The translations under genes and the position numbers were made by a program. The notes below the pieces were generated by a model that saw only the letters and a list, made by a program, of their open reading frames with translations, did not search any database and was not told the DNA's origin. This document shows, in pieces, positions 52,344 to 61,066 of a stretch of 64,000 nt of DNA. The DNA is from Brevibacillus brevis NBRC 100599 (lineage in GTDB: Bacteria > Bacillota > Bacilli > Brevibacillales > Brevibacillaceae). Numbering within the stretch: position 1 is the first letter of the stretch; each line of letters opens with the position of its first letter. The stretch lies in NCBI RefSeq assembly GCF_000010165.1, contig NC_012491.1:5382001-5446000 (forward strand), read 5' to 3'.

Positions 52344-53378
52344 TCAGACGCTCAGCAGCGATTTATCGCCAAGCAGTTCAGATACCACTTGAATCACCGT
52401 TTGTGGCGTCGGTAAGTACAGGTCCTCCAGCACAGGTGAGAACGGAACCGGGGTATGCGGTGCTGTAATCCGCTTGATCGGCGCATCCAGACTGTCGAAG
52501 CCTTTATCCGCAACCAAGGCCGCGATGTCGGTCGCAATGCTACAGCGTGGATTCGCCTCGTCGATGACAATCAGCCGATTCGTCTTTTGAACGGACCCCA
52601 AGATCGTATCCTCATCGAGTGGCGACAGGCTGCGCGGATCGACGACCTCCGTTTCAATTCCTTTCCTGGCGAGCTGCTCCGCCGCCTCCAAGGCTGTATG
52701 CACCTGTTTACCGACCGCGACGATCGTCAAATCCGAACCGGCACGCTTGATGTCCGCCTTGCCGATCGGAATTGTGTAATAACCGTCTGGCACTTCCCCT
52801 GTCATGTTGTATAGCGTCTTGTCCTCAAAGAAGATTACGGGGTCATTGTCCTCGATGGATGCCAGCAGCAGCCCTTTCGCGTCAGCAGGTGTGGACGGAA
52901 CCACCACTTTGATACCCGGAATGGCCGTGAACAGAGCGTAAAGGCTTTGTGAATGCTGCGCCGCCGCCCGGAATCCGGCGCCGTGTGTCGTGCGGATCGT
53001 AACGGGCACCTGTGCTTTGCCCCCAAACATGTACCGGAACTTGGCCCCCTGGTTCAACACCTGGTCCAGGCAGCTTCCGATGAAATCGTTGAACATCAAT
53101 TCCGCAATCGGGCGAAGACCAGTGGTCGCGGCAGCCATCGCCGCCCCGATATAGCCCGCTTCGGTAATCGGGGTATCCAGCACCCGCTCTCGGCCGAACT
53201 CCTGAACGAGGCCTTTCGTTACCCCGAGAACGCCTCCCCATGCTTCTTCATCCTGCAAATGGTCGACCTGTGCCCCGCCAGCTACGTCCTCGCCCATCAA
53301 AATCACGTTTTCGTCTCTGCGCATCGCGAGTTTCATCGCCTCGTTGATTGCCTGCGACATGGTTATTTTTTTAGTCAT
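52344..53378 (-). CDS. acoB: Acetoin dehydrogenase E1 beta subunit
   Basis: 344 residues, transketolase-type pyrimidine-binding and C-terminal domains (MGEDVAGGAQVDHLQDEEAWGG at the start, DTPITEAGYIGAAMAAA, EVVDPRSLSPLDEDTI). With the alpha subunit it forms the thiamine-diphosphate E1 that cleaves acetoin to acetaldehyde plus an acetyl unit. The gene follows acoA by 29 nt. Confidence 0.92.
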   Translation of the reverse strand: MTKKITMSQAINEAMKLAMRRDENVILMGEDVAGGAQVDHLQDEEAWGGVLGVTKGLVQEFGRERVLDTPITEAGYIGAAMAAATTGLRPIAELMFNDFIGSCLDQVLNQGAKFRYMFGGKAQVPVTIRTTHGAGFRAAAQHSQSLYALFTAIPGIKVVVPSTPADAKGLLLASIEDNDPVIFFEDKTLYNMTGEVPDGYYTIPIGKADIKRAGSDLTIVAVGKQVHTALEAAEQLARKGIETEVVDPRSLSPLDEDTILGSVQKTNRLIVIDEANPRCSIATDIAALVADKGFDSLDAPIKRITAPHTPVPFSPVLEDLYLPTPQTVIQVVSELLGDKSLLSV

Positions 53379-53406
53379 GTTCCCTTCCCCCTTTGCTATC
53401 GTTTTT

Positions 53407-54405
53407 TCAGTACGATACGTATACGTCTGTCAACAGTTCGGACGGCTCCGGGTACGGACTGTTTTCCGAAAACGCGACTGCTTCCTCGACCGCTTTGTCA
53501 ACAGCTGCTTCGATTTCACCTAGCTCGTTTTCAGTAAACAGCTTTCCAGAGAGCAGATCGTTCTGGAATTTTCTGATCGCGTCTATTTCCGACAGATGCG
53601 CCTTCTTCTCTTCATCTTTTTTGTATTTCTGGGCGTCGCCCTCAAAGTGGCCGTAGTTGCGGTACGTCACGCACTCGATCAGAGTCGGCCCCTCTCCCCG
53701 ACGAGCACGCTCGATTGCTTCCTGCGCTGCCTGATAAACGGCCAGCACATCCTTGCCATCCACTCGGATGCCGGGAATGTTGTAAGCGATTGCACGGTCC
53801 GCAATGGTTTTGCAGCTGGAGGCGTACGAAAACGGCGTGGCTTCCCCATATCCGTTGTTCTCTGCTACGAACACGGCTGGCAGCTTCCAAATGGCTGCCA
53901 GGTTGATCCCTTCATGGAACGTACCCTGGTTGTTCGCTCCGTCTCCAAAGAAACATACACTTACAGCGCCTGTCTGCTTGTACTTGGCTGTCAAAGCGGC
54001 TCCGCAAGCAAGCGGATAGCCACCCCCGACAATGCCGTTTGCCCCGAGCATTCCTTTGTCCAAATCCGCAATGTGCATGGAGCCCCCCTTTCCTTTGCAA
54101 AGTCCCGTGGCCCTGCCGTAAATCTCCGCCATCATTCCATTCAGATCGCACCCCTTTGCGATGCAGTGTCCGTGCCCTCGATGCGTGCTGGTAATGGTGT
54201 CGCTGTCGTCCAGGTGCGCGCAAAGCCCGACCGCAATGGCCTCCTCCCCCGCGTATAAATGGACGAAACCAGGGATTTTCCCTTGGCCGAACAGGTCGTG
54301 CACCTTGTCCTCGAACTTCCGGATCTCCAGCATTTTTTGGTACATCCAAGCTGCCTTTTCACGGGACAACGGAATTCCTTTGACTTGCTGATCCACTTTC
54401 GTCAT
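53407..54405 (-). CDS. acoA: Acetoin dehydrogenase E1 alpha subunit
   Basis: 332 residues with the thiamine-diphosphate motif GDGANNQGTFHEG and ending AENN. Sequence STHRGHGHCIAKG and GKGGSMHIAD are typical of E1 alpha of acetoin and branched-chain acid dehydrogenases; the AcoR gene and sigma-54 promoter favour acetoin. ATG at 54405 follows AGGAGG by 10 nt; the longer frame to 54540 runs through the sigma-54 promoter and is spurious. First gene of acoABCL. Confidence 0.93.
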   Translation of the reverse strand: MTKVDQQVKGIPLSREKAAWMYQKMLEIRKFEDKVHDLFGQGKIPGFVHLYAGEEAIAVGLCAHLDDSDTITSTHRGHGHCIAKGCDLNGMMAEIYGRATGLCKGKGGSMHIADLDKGMLGANGIVGGGYPLACGAALTAKYKQTGAVSVCFFGDGANNQGTFHEGINLAAIWKLPAVFVAENNGYGEATPFSYASSCKTIADRAIAYNIPGIRVDGKDVLAVYQAAQEAIERARRGEGPTLIECVTYRNYGHFEGDAQKYKKDEEKKAHLSEIDAIRKFQNDLLSGKLFTENELGEIEAAVDKAVEEAVAFSENSPYPEPSELLTDVYVSY

Positions 54406-54465
54406 TTGCGTGTCTCCTCCTCGAACATGTTTTATTGGGGTCCGGCCTTTGACACAATGGATATC

Positions 54466-54480
54466 GCAAAAAGTATGCCA
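54466..54480 (-). promoter_or_regulatory. Sigma-54 promoter of the aco operon
   Basis: TGGCATACTTTTTGC on the minus strand; GG and GC are separated by the required 10 bp (-24/-12 class). The -12 element is 60 nt before the acoA ATG. Requires AcoR and enhancer sites. Confidence 0.85.
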
Positions 54481-54537
54481 ACCGTCGAAGCAGGTCACAT
54501 TGCGTTTTTTTGTAACCGCTTTACTTTTGGCGGGAAA

Positions 54538-54574
54538 CAAAAGTGGACACCTGTCTCGTTTTGTCTCCTTTTGT
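54538..54574. promoter_or_regulatory. Candidate AcoR enhancer site
   Basis: Inverted repeat CAAAA-N3-GACA-CC-TGTC-N3-TTTTG at 54538-54563, followed by a partly overlapping second half-site TGTCTCCTTTTG (54562-54573). It lies 60-110 nt upstream of the sigma-54 promoter, the usual enhancer distance, and shares GTCTCCTTTTGT with the acoR upstream region. Confidence 0.55.
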
Positions 54575-54814
54575 ACACTGGCTCACCGCGTGCCTTTGGA
54601 GTGTGGCAACGCAAAAAAACCTCCCGGCATTATACCAGAAAGGCCTCATCTGCAAATCCTATTCTATTACCTGGAGCAGCCTTATGCCGTTCAAAATGAC
54701 AACCAGCTGTTCGCAGAAAACTGGCTTTGGTTTTTTAAACGATCGAACCCGGTTGGTCAATGGCAAGGTTGAACGAAAAAAGGCGCCATACGAGCTTGCG
54801 CTTACCGGGAGGTT

Positions 54815-54843
54815 ACAAAATAAAAAACCACCCTTTCAGGTGG
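54815..54843 (-). terminator. Terminator of the HxlR gene
   Basis: CCACC/GGTGG stem with a 6-nt loop and a T6 run on the minus strand. Confidence 0.65.
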
Positions 54844-54849
54844 CGATTT

Positions 54850-55230
54850 TCATGACCCGTGAGCAGTAGATAGAGACTCTTCTGGTGCCTCTGTTTGAAA
54901 ATGTTCTCCCCATTCTCGTAAATACTCAATGACAGGTCCCAAGCCTTGCCCTAGCTCGGTCAATTCGTACTCTACTTTTGGCGGAACGACCGGATACACT
55001 TCACGCTTGACGATTCCCGCTTCCTCCAACTCTCGCAATTGTTCTGCCAGCATTTTATGATTCACACCGAGTATATTTTTCTTTAACTCTCCGTACCTTT
55101 TTTTCCCTTTGAACAGCTGACAAATGATGGATACCTTCCATCTTCCCGCAAAAACCGAGACGGCAAGCTCGATTGGGCAAGGATATTCCTTGCCATTTAA
55201 TAGGTACCTCATCGCTGGTTTCTTCTTCAT
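54850..55230 (-). CDS. HxlR-family transcriptional regulator
   Basis: 126 residues. Conserved family start PCPIELAVSVFAGRWKVSII and winged helix GVNHKMLAEQLRELEEAGIV. Bacillales members of this family (YodB, CatR, HxlR) control nitroreductase or quinone/aldehyde detoxification genes through redox-sensitive Cys; the conserved Cys here is at about residue 18. It is divergent from a nitroreductase, the YodB/YodC arrangement. ATG at 55230 is preferred, with AAGGGAAG 8 nt upstream. Confidence 0.88.
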   Translation of the reverse strand: MKKKPAMRYLLNGKEYPCPIELAVSVFAGRWKVSIICQLFKGKKRYGELKKNILGVNHKMLAEQLRELEEAGIVKREVYPVVPPKVEYELTELGQGLGPVIEYLREWGEHFQTEAPEESLSTAHGS

Positions 55231-55249
55231 CCCACTCACTTCCCTTTTC

Positions 55250-55280
55250 GTAAGTATTAACCGAAAAAGTGCGTACTTAC
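55250..55280. promoter_or_regulatory. HxlR operator candidate
   Basis: Inverted repeat GTAAGTA/TACTTAC separated by 17 bp, in the intergenic region between the divergent regulator and nitroreductase genes. Its centre matches the usual position of a shared HxlR-family operator. Confidence 0.5.
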
Positions 55281-55342
55281 TTTTCTTTAGTGTATTCGGT
55301 ATGCTTATTTTTGTAAAACACTTTTACCGGAGGGAGCTCATC

Positions 55343-56005
55343 ATGCATAAAGATCAAATTATAGAAGCCTATCAATTCAGACATGCCTGCAAAGAGTTTG
55401 ATGCAGCTAAAAAAATTACGACGGAAGACTTTGACTTTATTATGGAGACAGCTCGCCTGTCGCCTAGCTCCTTTGGTTTTGAACCATGGAACTTCCTCGT
55501 GCTGCAAGAGCCGACGCTTAGAGAGAAGCTGTTACCCGTCGCATGGGGTGCGCAAAAACAACTGCCGACCGCAAGTCATTTCGTCATCGTATTGGCTCGG
55601 ACCAAACAAGAAATGGCCGCTGATTCCGAATATATCCAACATATGATGAAAGACACGCAAGAGTTGCCGGAAAACGTCGTACAGCAAAAAGGCGCTGCTT
55701 ACGATCACTTCCTGAAAAATGATTTCTCCGTGTTTGATGACGAGCGAGTCATGTTCGAATGGGCATCCAGACAGACCTACATCGCACTTGGCAATATGAT
55801 GACATCTGCTGCGATGATCGGCATTGATTCCTGCCCCATTGAAGGCTTTGCAAAAGAAAAGGTTGAGGACATCCTTGCGGCGGAGGGGCTGCTGGACAGA
55901 GAACGTTTCGGCGTGGCTTGCATGGTGGCTTTTGGCTATCGGAAAAATGAACCCCGTGCGAAAACCCGACAAGCGAAAGAAGAGATTATTCGTTTTATCG
56001 GTTAA
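55343..56005 (+). CDS. Nitroreductase-family NAD(P)H oxidoreductase
   Basis: 220 residues. FMN-binding nitroreductase fold: RHACKEFDAAKKI near the N terminus, ARLSPSSFGFEPW, and GIDSCPIEGFAKEKV in the C-terminal half. Such enzymes reduce quinones, nitro compounds or flavins and are often induced through HxlR-type regulators. ATG at 55343 has AGGGAG 6 nt upstream; the longer frame from 55124 overlaps the divergent regulator and is rejected. Confidence 0.9.
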   Translation: MHKDQIIEAYQFRHACKEFDAAKKITTEDFDFIMETARLSPSSFGFEPWNFLVLQEPTLREKLLPVAWGAQKQLPTASHFVIVLARTKQEMAADSEYIQHMMKDTQELPENVVQQKGAAYDHFLKNDFSVFDDERVMFEWASRQTYIALGNMMTSAAMIGIDSCPIEGFAKEKVEDILAAEGLLDRERFGVACMVAFGYRKNEPRAKTRQAKEEIIRFIG

Positions 56006-56026
56006 AATTCAGGATTGGTTACACGT

Positions 56027-56055
56027 AAAAAGCATTCGTATTCCGAATGCTTTTT
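56027..56055 (+). terminator. Terminator of the nitroreductase gene
   Basis: Perfect 12-bp stem AAAAAGCATTCG/CGAATGCTTTTT with a 5-nt loop. Confidence 0.9.
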
Positions 56056-56122
56056 GGCGTTCATCGTGACAAAAAAAGTAGTCGCCCGCAAAAGCAAGCG
56101 ACCATCTTTCTTACCTATTTAC

Positions 56123-56308
56123 TTACTCATCCGTATACTGAAAGCCTACGATGCGACCTGCTTCATCCACAGATATCGTGATTCCCTTGCCTGTGGCTGG
56201 ACGGAACGTCACGTCTGCTGTCACAAAGCCATAGTCATAGTCTTCAAAACTGGAACCGCCACCGCCCCGCTCGACCTTTTCCTCTACTTTATACTGGCTT
56301 GCTTGGAT
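56123..56308 (-). pseudogene. C-terminal remnant of a secreted-type protein gene
   Basis: An open frame of 61 codons plus stop with no start codon, ending in GKGITISVDEAGRIVGFQYTDE-like sequence at its C terminus (only the last part is recognisable; it resembles the end of DUF3887-type proteins). It opens directly after an in-frame TGA at the junction with the next remnant. No start or promoter is seen, so it is probably a truncated gene. Confidence 0.5.
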
Positions 56309-56712
56309 TCAAGGAACAGATTCGGAAAAATAATCATTCGCTGTTTCTCTCTATCGTTAGGCCCGTTACTTTTTATTTGTCAGACTATCAAAAGACATTT
56401 CGCTTTTCCCTAGCAGATGGGTTGATCGAATCCCCCTGCGATCCACTCGATTGTGATGTGGAGCTGTCATCTGAGGCCCTGCATTATTGCTTCACCCATT
56501 TGTGGGGATGGAGTACGCTACGGATAAATAGCAGACTGCAAGCGCCAAAAGGTCGGAATGCCCGTTTCAAGCGCTTTGTCATGCTCGGGCATGTTGCACA
56601 GCTAAACAATTTCGGTATTTATATGGGGTGGAACAGGGCGTTTTTGCGTTTTGGGGTAAATTATTTGAGAGAGAAGATTCGCGACCGCTATATTACGTCA
56701 AACAATATATGA
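56299..56712 (+). pseudogene. C-terminal remnant, possibly of an MBL-fold hydrolase
   Basis: About 137 codons with a coding look (SLADGLIESPCDPLDCDVEL, SSEALHYCFTHLWG). It resembles the C-terminal part of a metallo-beta-lactamase-fold family but lacks the metal-binding HxHxDH half and has only a TTG without a ribosome site as start. It abuts the opposite-strand remnant near 56308, so it is a 5'-truncated gene. Confidence 0.5.
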
Positions 56713-56912
56713 AAATAGGTAATTATACTCATTTTACCACAATTTAAATAGGTGTATTTTATCCTAGTTCCCTTGGGCATGTAAGAGAGGGTGTTATTAT
56801 TCGAATATTCGCAATTAACCTCCCGTATTCCCAATATTATACACCCCATGATAGAATCGGAAAGGAAATTCCGCACATTTCCAATTATGTATAAAAAGGT
56901 GGATCAATTCAG

Positions 56913-57554
56913 ATGAAAAAACTAGTATCCGTAGCTTTGCTGCTCTCCATGTTGGCTGTTTCTGCTTGTTCGAACAAGCCAGCTGATACAAAGCCAGCTG
57001 AGCAAAATGCAGCACAAACCACAGACGCTGCTAAACCAACTGAAGCTCCAAAAACAGATTCAACTACACCAGCTGCAACAACAAGCGACAAGCTGGAAGC
57101 GAAAAAGGTTCTGAACGACAAAGTGGAAATCTTGATTCCAAAAGGCTTTACTGTCATGTCCGAAGAGATGGCAAAAGCAAAATATCCGATGGAAAATCGT
57201 CCTTCCCTGATCTATACCGATGAAAAAGGTACCATTAACATTGCGTTTAGTCATACAGAAACACCTATTCAGGACAGCCTTCTCAAAGACATGAAGGACC
57301 CAATGAAACAAGCTTTCTCCAACATGTACCAAGATGCAACCTGGTATCGCGATGAAGTTATCCAAATCAACGGAAAAAATGTTGGTGTGTTCGAACTTCT
57401 GACTCCAGCTGCTGATACAAAAATTTACAACCTCATTTTCTTTACAGAGCTCGACGGCAAAATGCTGATGACCACTTTCAATTGCACCGAGGCACAAATG
57501 GAAGAGTGGAAGCCGCTCGCACAAGAAATCTTGATGTCTTATAAAGTGCAATAA
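56913..57554 (+). CDS. Lipoprotein of unknown function
   Basis: 213 residues. Signal peptide with lipobox AVSAC, then a Pro/Ala/Thr/Lys-rich linker (about 22-60) and a C-terminal alpha/beta domain with a PsbP/DcrB-like layout (KVEILIPKGFTVMSEE). No catalytic motif is visible. It would be anchored to the outer face of the membrane. It follows the MBL-like remnant by 200 nt and has its own terminator, so it is a single unit. Confidence 0.75.
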   Translation: MKKLVSVALLLSMLAVSACSNKPADTKPAEQNAAQTTDAAKPTEAPKTDSTTPAATTSDKLEAKKVLNDKVEILIPKGFTVMSEEMAKAKYPMENRPSLIYTDEKGTINIAFSHTETPIQDSLLKDMKDPMKQAFSNMYQDATWYRDEVIQINGKNVGVFELLTPAADTKIYNLIFFTELDGKMLMTTFNCTEAQMEEWKPLAQEILMSYKVQ

Positions 57555-57587
57555 GGAAACCACGATTCCCCCTTATAAAGAGTAAAG

Positions 57588-57611
57588 GCACCCGCCAATG
57601 GGTGCTTTTTT
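57588..57611 (+). terminator. Terminator of the lipoprotein gene
   Basis: GCACCC/GGGTGC stem with a 6-nt loop and a T6 run, 33 nt past the stop. Confidence 0.88.
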
Positions 57612-57877
57612 CGTTTTTTCTGTTTGTTGCATCCAACTCTTTCTTCCAACGAAGCAAGACCACCCGAGAAGGATACGGATAGGGAAACTGCAATGCTTGC
57701 TCGATGGATTGAAAAGCTTGGGTATGCATCCCTGCCATTCTTTGATTCACTGGCTTCATATTGGTCTCACCCAGATTTCCAGTATCGAACAAAATAAAAT
57801 AGACTTATAATCAAATTATCTATTATAATTAAAACAAAACTTTATTTCGTTTGTTTTTTTTAAAAAGGAGGCCTACC
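57612..57877. other. Spacer between lipoprotein and SDR genes
   Basis: About 265 nt. A minus-strand open frame here (57478-57792) crosses the lipoprotein terminator and has no ribosome site, so I do not call it. The last 70 nt are AT-rich and end in AAAAAGGAGG before the SDR ATG; the promoter is probably in this part. Confidence 0.4.
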
Positions 57878-58735
57878 ATGAATCAGTTTGAGAACAAAGT
57901 AGCGGTCATTACGGGAGCGGCCAGCGGTATCGGTCGTGCATTGGCAATGCGCTGTGCTGAGGAGCAAATGAAGGTGGTTCTTGCCGATGTGGAAGTAGTG
58001 GAGCTCCAACGGGTAGAGCAGGAGTTACAATCAGCAGGAGCAACTGTTCTCGCCGTCGTAACGGACGTAAGCAAAGAGAAAGATATCCAGACGCTCGCAC
58101 AGAAAACGCTAGACATGTTTGGTGCTGTCCATCTCTTGTTCAACAATGCAGGGGTTGGCGCAGGCTCGACAATCTGGCAAAGCACCCTCGCTGATTGGCA
58201 ATGGGTCATGAATGTGAACTTATGGGGAGCCATTCACGCTACACAAATTTTCGTACCCATGATGTTAAAACAAGGAACTGAATGCCACATCGTGAACACC
58301 GCCTCTCTCGCTGGTCTAGAGTCTGGACCAGGGAATAGCATTTATCGTGTCAGCAAGCATGCATTAGTCAGTCTGTCGGAAACCCTCTACCACGAATTGA
58401 AAATGATCCAATCCAAAATTGGTGTTTCCGTTTTATGCCCCGGCTTTGTTCAGACGCAAATATGTGACGCCCATCGCAATCGTCCAGCCGAGTACAGTAA
58501 ACCAGGAGATATTGTGGAGCCCTCACCGATGTCCAGCGCCATTGACCAGTTCATTCGTTCAGGTGTCGAGCAAGGAATTTCTCCGAAAGAAGTGGCTGAT
58601 CACACCTTCCTGGCGATCAAGAGCAATCGCTTTTACATTCTGCCAGATCCCTCGTATAAAGAACCTGTGCGTCAACGGATGGAAGATATTTTGAACCAGC
58701 ATAACCCGACGTTCGTGATTCCCTCTCATATTTAA
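57878..58735 (+). CDS. Short-chain dehydrogenase/reductase
   Basis: 285 residues. NAD(P)-binding TGAASGIG, NNAGVG, and catalytic YRVSKHA (YxxxK) are all present. Length and the C-terminal extension fit classical SDRs that act on hydroxy/keto groups of small organic molecules. ATG at 57878 follows AAAAAGGAGG. It is a single gene with a terminator hairpin behind it; substrate unknown. Confidence 0.9.
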   Translation: MNQFENKVAVITGAASGIGRALAMRCAEEQMKVVLADVEVVELQRVEQELQSAGATVLAVVTDVSKEKDIQTLAQKTLDMFGAVHLLFNNAGVGAGSTIWQSTLADWQWVMNVNLWGAIHATQIFVPMMLKQGTECHIVNTASLAGLESGPGNSIYRVSKHALVSLSETLYHELKMIQSKIGVSVLCPGFVQTQICDAHRNRPAEYSKPGDIVEPSPMSSAIDQFIRSGVEQGISPKEVADHTFLAIKSNRFYILPDPSYKEPVRQRMEDILNQHNPTFVIPSHI

Positions 58736-58740
58736 CAAAA

Positions 58741-58766
58741 AGCCACGCTCTCAAAGGAACGTGGCT
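58741..58766. terminator. Hairpin between the SDR and DUF2165-like genes
   Basis: Perfect 7-bp stem AGCCACG/CGTGGCT between convergent genes, preceded by an A run and followed by a modest T run; probably a bidirectional terminator. Confidence 0.7.
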
Positions 58767-58772
58767 CTTGTA

Positions 58773-59144
58773 TTAGATATCTGTTAATTCTCGATCTCGC
58801 AAGGAAACCAAAATAACGAATCCAATCATCACTTCTGTAATGTTAAACGCTACCTGCTGACCATTCCATACTTGTGATTGCCACATGGCGAACCACTCTG
58901 CACCCACAATGGCAAATCCGAAAAACCAGATGCAAAAAGCAACCATGTAAGCGATGTATGCGAATGTTTTCGAGTTATTGAACGTTTTTGCATCCTTTTT
59001 TACGTTACGCAGCATATTTCCTGTAGCGACCCAACCAAAAAGTGAGAATAATCCTTCCGCAATGATAATTCCGATATAAGCTATGGTGTGAGCAGTATGA
59101 TGCTCACGCCTCTTTTCCCTATTCCCTATACTGTCTTTACTCAT
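58773..59144 (-). CDS. Small membrane protein, DUF2165-like
   Basis: 123 residues with three probable membrane helices. FGWVATGNMLRNVKKDAKTF and IVGAEWFAMWQSQVWNGQQ are the recognisable pieces and recall DUF2165. No function is known. Divergent from the MocR-type regulator at 59372, which might control it. Confidence 0.65.
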   Translation of the reverse strand: MSKDSIGNREKRREHHTAHTIAYIGIIIAEGLFSLFGWVATGNMLRNVKKDAKTFNNSKTFAYIAYMVAFCIWFFGFAIVGAEWFAMWQSQVWNGQQVAFNITEVMIGFVILVSLRDRELTDI

Positions 59145-59371
59145 TCTCGATCGGATTGACTCCCCCTTTCTCTTTGTAAGAAAAATCTATCTATTTTTAT
59201 CACGAGTATTCATATCCATTAGATGGAAACCTAATCATACTCATTCGGAAATGGAACTAACCCATTCATGATTTTTACCCCGTCCATGTTCAACAGTTTG
59301 GAACGGTTTTGTCACATGTATTTTTCTTAACAATGTTATGATGAAATGGATTCACCCCTATATAACAAACA

Positions 59372-60835
59372 ATGAATATGTGCAAGGTTGTGATTATTAT
59401 TTGGAAGCCTGATCGGTCGAGCAGTCAAACTTTATACCACCAAATAGCCGATGAGATTGAACGCAGAATTTCATACGGAGAGTTCCCCCCTGGGAGCCTA
59501 CTCCCTTCTGAGAGAAAACTGGCTGAGCAATTAGGTGTAAACCGAAGCACTGTTATTCTAGCGTACGAGGAACTCCGGGCATTAGGCATCATTGAGAGCA
59601 GAACAGGAAGCGGTACTCGTGTGTGTAAAAATAAATGGGAGGCAACTCCGAAGCATACACCGAACTGGCATCGATATGTAGAAGGTGGTCAATTCCTCCC
59701 GAATTTGTCTTATCTGCGTCGGATCAGAGAGGCCTTGCAAAAAGACAGCAGTCTCATCGATTTTGCGAGTGGAGAATTGTCTTCCCAGCTCTCACCAGGC
59801 AAGGAGATCAGTACCCAGATGAAGGAAAACCCCTTCACCGAATATTTGGGATACGATAATCCGCAAGGCTTTACGCCATTGCGTGAAGAACTGGTCTCCT
59901 ATTTGTCACGTTACCGGAATGTACAGACAACGGACTCTTCGATTCTGATCACGTCGGGTTCTCAACAATCCCTGTATTTGATCACTCAATGTCTGCTTGC
60001 ACCCGGCGATGCAGTTGCCATCGAAGATCCCTCTTATTGTTACTCGTTGCCTATGTTTCAATCTGCTGGTCTCCGCCTGTTCCGCCTCCCCGTCAGCAAT
60101 AACGGCATGAATCCAGAAGATATTCGAGCCTTGTATAAAAAGCATCGGATCAAGATGATCTTTATCAATCCTACCTTTCAAAACCCGACTGGGGTTTGTC
60201 TTGATCCCACTCGGCGCATGCAGCTGTTGGATGTAGCAAGCGAACTGGGTCTTCCGATTGTAGAGGACGATCCATTCAGTCTCACTTCCTATGACGGCAA
60301 GCCTCCACTGCCACTCAAATCATTGGATCAGCTTGGCTCCGTTCTCTACATCGGTTCCTTTTCCAAAATTGCTGCATCCGGTTTACGAGTCGGTTGGATG
60401 GTGGCGCCTCATTCCGTTGTCGAGCGTTTGGCAGATGCCCGCCAACAGATGGATTTTGGCCTGAGCGTGGTGCCACAAAAAATCGCGGCCCAGTTTTTGC
60501 ATTCCGATAACTTCCTGCCTCATTTAGAGCGGTTACGCATGCATTTACAGTACAGAAGAGATTTGCTTGTGGAGGCACTGCAAAAAGAGTTGCCCAATGA
60601 GCTTTCATTCTCCATTCCCCAAGGCGGATTACACTTGTGGTGTAAAATCAACCTGGATGTGAACGACAACCAATTATTTGAAGAAGCCCTTCGCAGAGGC
60701 GTCGTCTTTGTGCCAGGAAGTGTGTATGGTTCAGACTCCGGCTACGTTCGCTTTACCTTTGCGCGACCAAAAGAAGAGGAAATTACGCTTGGTGTCGCTA
60801 AATTTGCGGATGCGTTGAAGGCGGTTTTGTTATAA
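59372..60835 (+). CDS. MocR-type GntR regulator with aminotransferase-like domain
   Basis: 487 residues. N-terminal GntR winged helix (about 15-85; SERKLAEQLGVNRSTVILAYEEL) fused to a fold-type I PLP-dependent aminotransferase domain (about 125-480) with the PLP Lys in YIGSFSK and FINPTFQNPTG. MocR/PdxR proteins use the PLP domain to sense vitamin B6 or amino-acid ligands. Target probably the divergent DUF2165-like gene or genes elsewhere; no PLP biosynthesis genes are adjacent. Confidence 0.9.
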   Translation: MNMCKVVIIIWKPDRSSSQTLYHQIADEIERRISYGEFPPGSLLPSERKLAEQLGVNRSTVILAYEELRALGIIESRTGSGTRVCKNKWEATPKHTPNWHRYVEGGQFLPNLSYLRRIREALQKDSSLIDFASGELSSQLSPGKEISTQMKENPFTEYLGYDNPQGFTPLREELVSYLSRYRNVQTTDSSILITSGSQQSLYLITQCLLAPGDAVAIEDPSYCYSLPMFQSAGLRLFRLPVSNNGMNPEDIRALYKKHRIKMIFINPTFQNPTGVCLDPTRRMQLLDVASELGLPIVEDDPFSLTSYDGKPPLPLKSLDQLGSVLYIGSFSKIAASGLRVGWMVAPHSVVERLADARQQMDFGLSVVPQKIAAQFLHSDNFLPHLERLRMHLQYRRDLLVEALQKELPNELSFSIPQGGLHLWCKINLDVNDNQLFEEALRRGVVFVPGSVYGSDSGYVRFTFARPKEEEITLGVAKFADALKAVLL

Positions 60836-60872
60836 AGATGGTGGTCGGCCAACGATTGTGGTCGGGGGAAGC

Positions 60873-60943
60873 CCTGCCACATGTTTTCCAGTCGCCTGTA
60901 TCCTCTCTACGTTCGGGCGGTCTCCTTCCAAACATGTGACAGG
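60873..60943. repeat. Hairpin with 14-bp arms
   Basis: CCTGCCACATGTTT and AAACATGTGACAGG pair at 13 of 14 positions around a 43-nt loop. It lies 37 nt after the MocR stop and 124 nt before repeat copy B. It could be a terminator, although no U run follows, or a degraded relative of the nested repeat; the core motifs of copies A and B are not evident here. Confidence 0.4.
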
Positions 60944-61066
60944 ACTTTCGTACAGCTTTTTTTATTTCAATTTCTATTAGAACGTTTTGCGTGCTAGAAC
61001 ATAGGAGCACGATACCACTGATTTACTTCCTTGGATTCACGTTCAGGTTCTTTGCCAAAGCTGCGT

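Noticed and set aside
54410..54869. Several overlapping plus-strand frames upstream of acoA
   Set aside because: They cover the sigma-54 promoter and enhancer region, disagree in frame with each other, and have no ribosome sites.
55124..55342. N-terminal extension of the nitroreductase frame
   Set aside because: It is antisense to the HxlR gene and the divergent promoter region; the family start is at 55343.
56015..56413. Plus-strand frame MVTRKKHSYSEC... after the nitroreductase
   Set aside because: It begins in the nitroreductase terminator and is the antisense of the coding-looking remnant at 56123-56308.
57478..57792. Minus-strand frame between the lipoprotein and SDR genes
   Set aside because: It overlaps the lipoprotein terminator and its 3' end lies in that gene; the first 50 residues look coding-like but no ribosome site or family was found, so it stays undecided.
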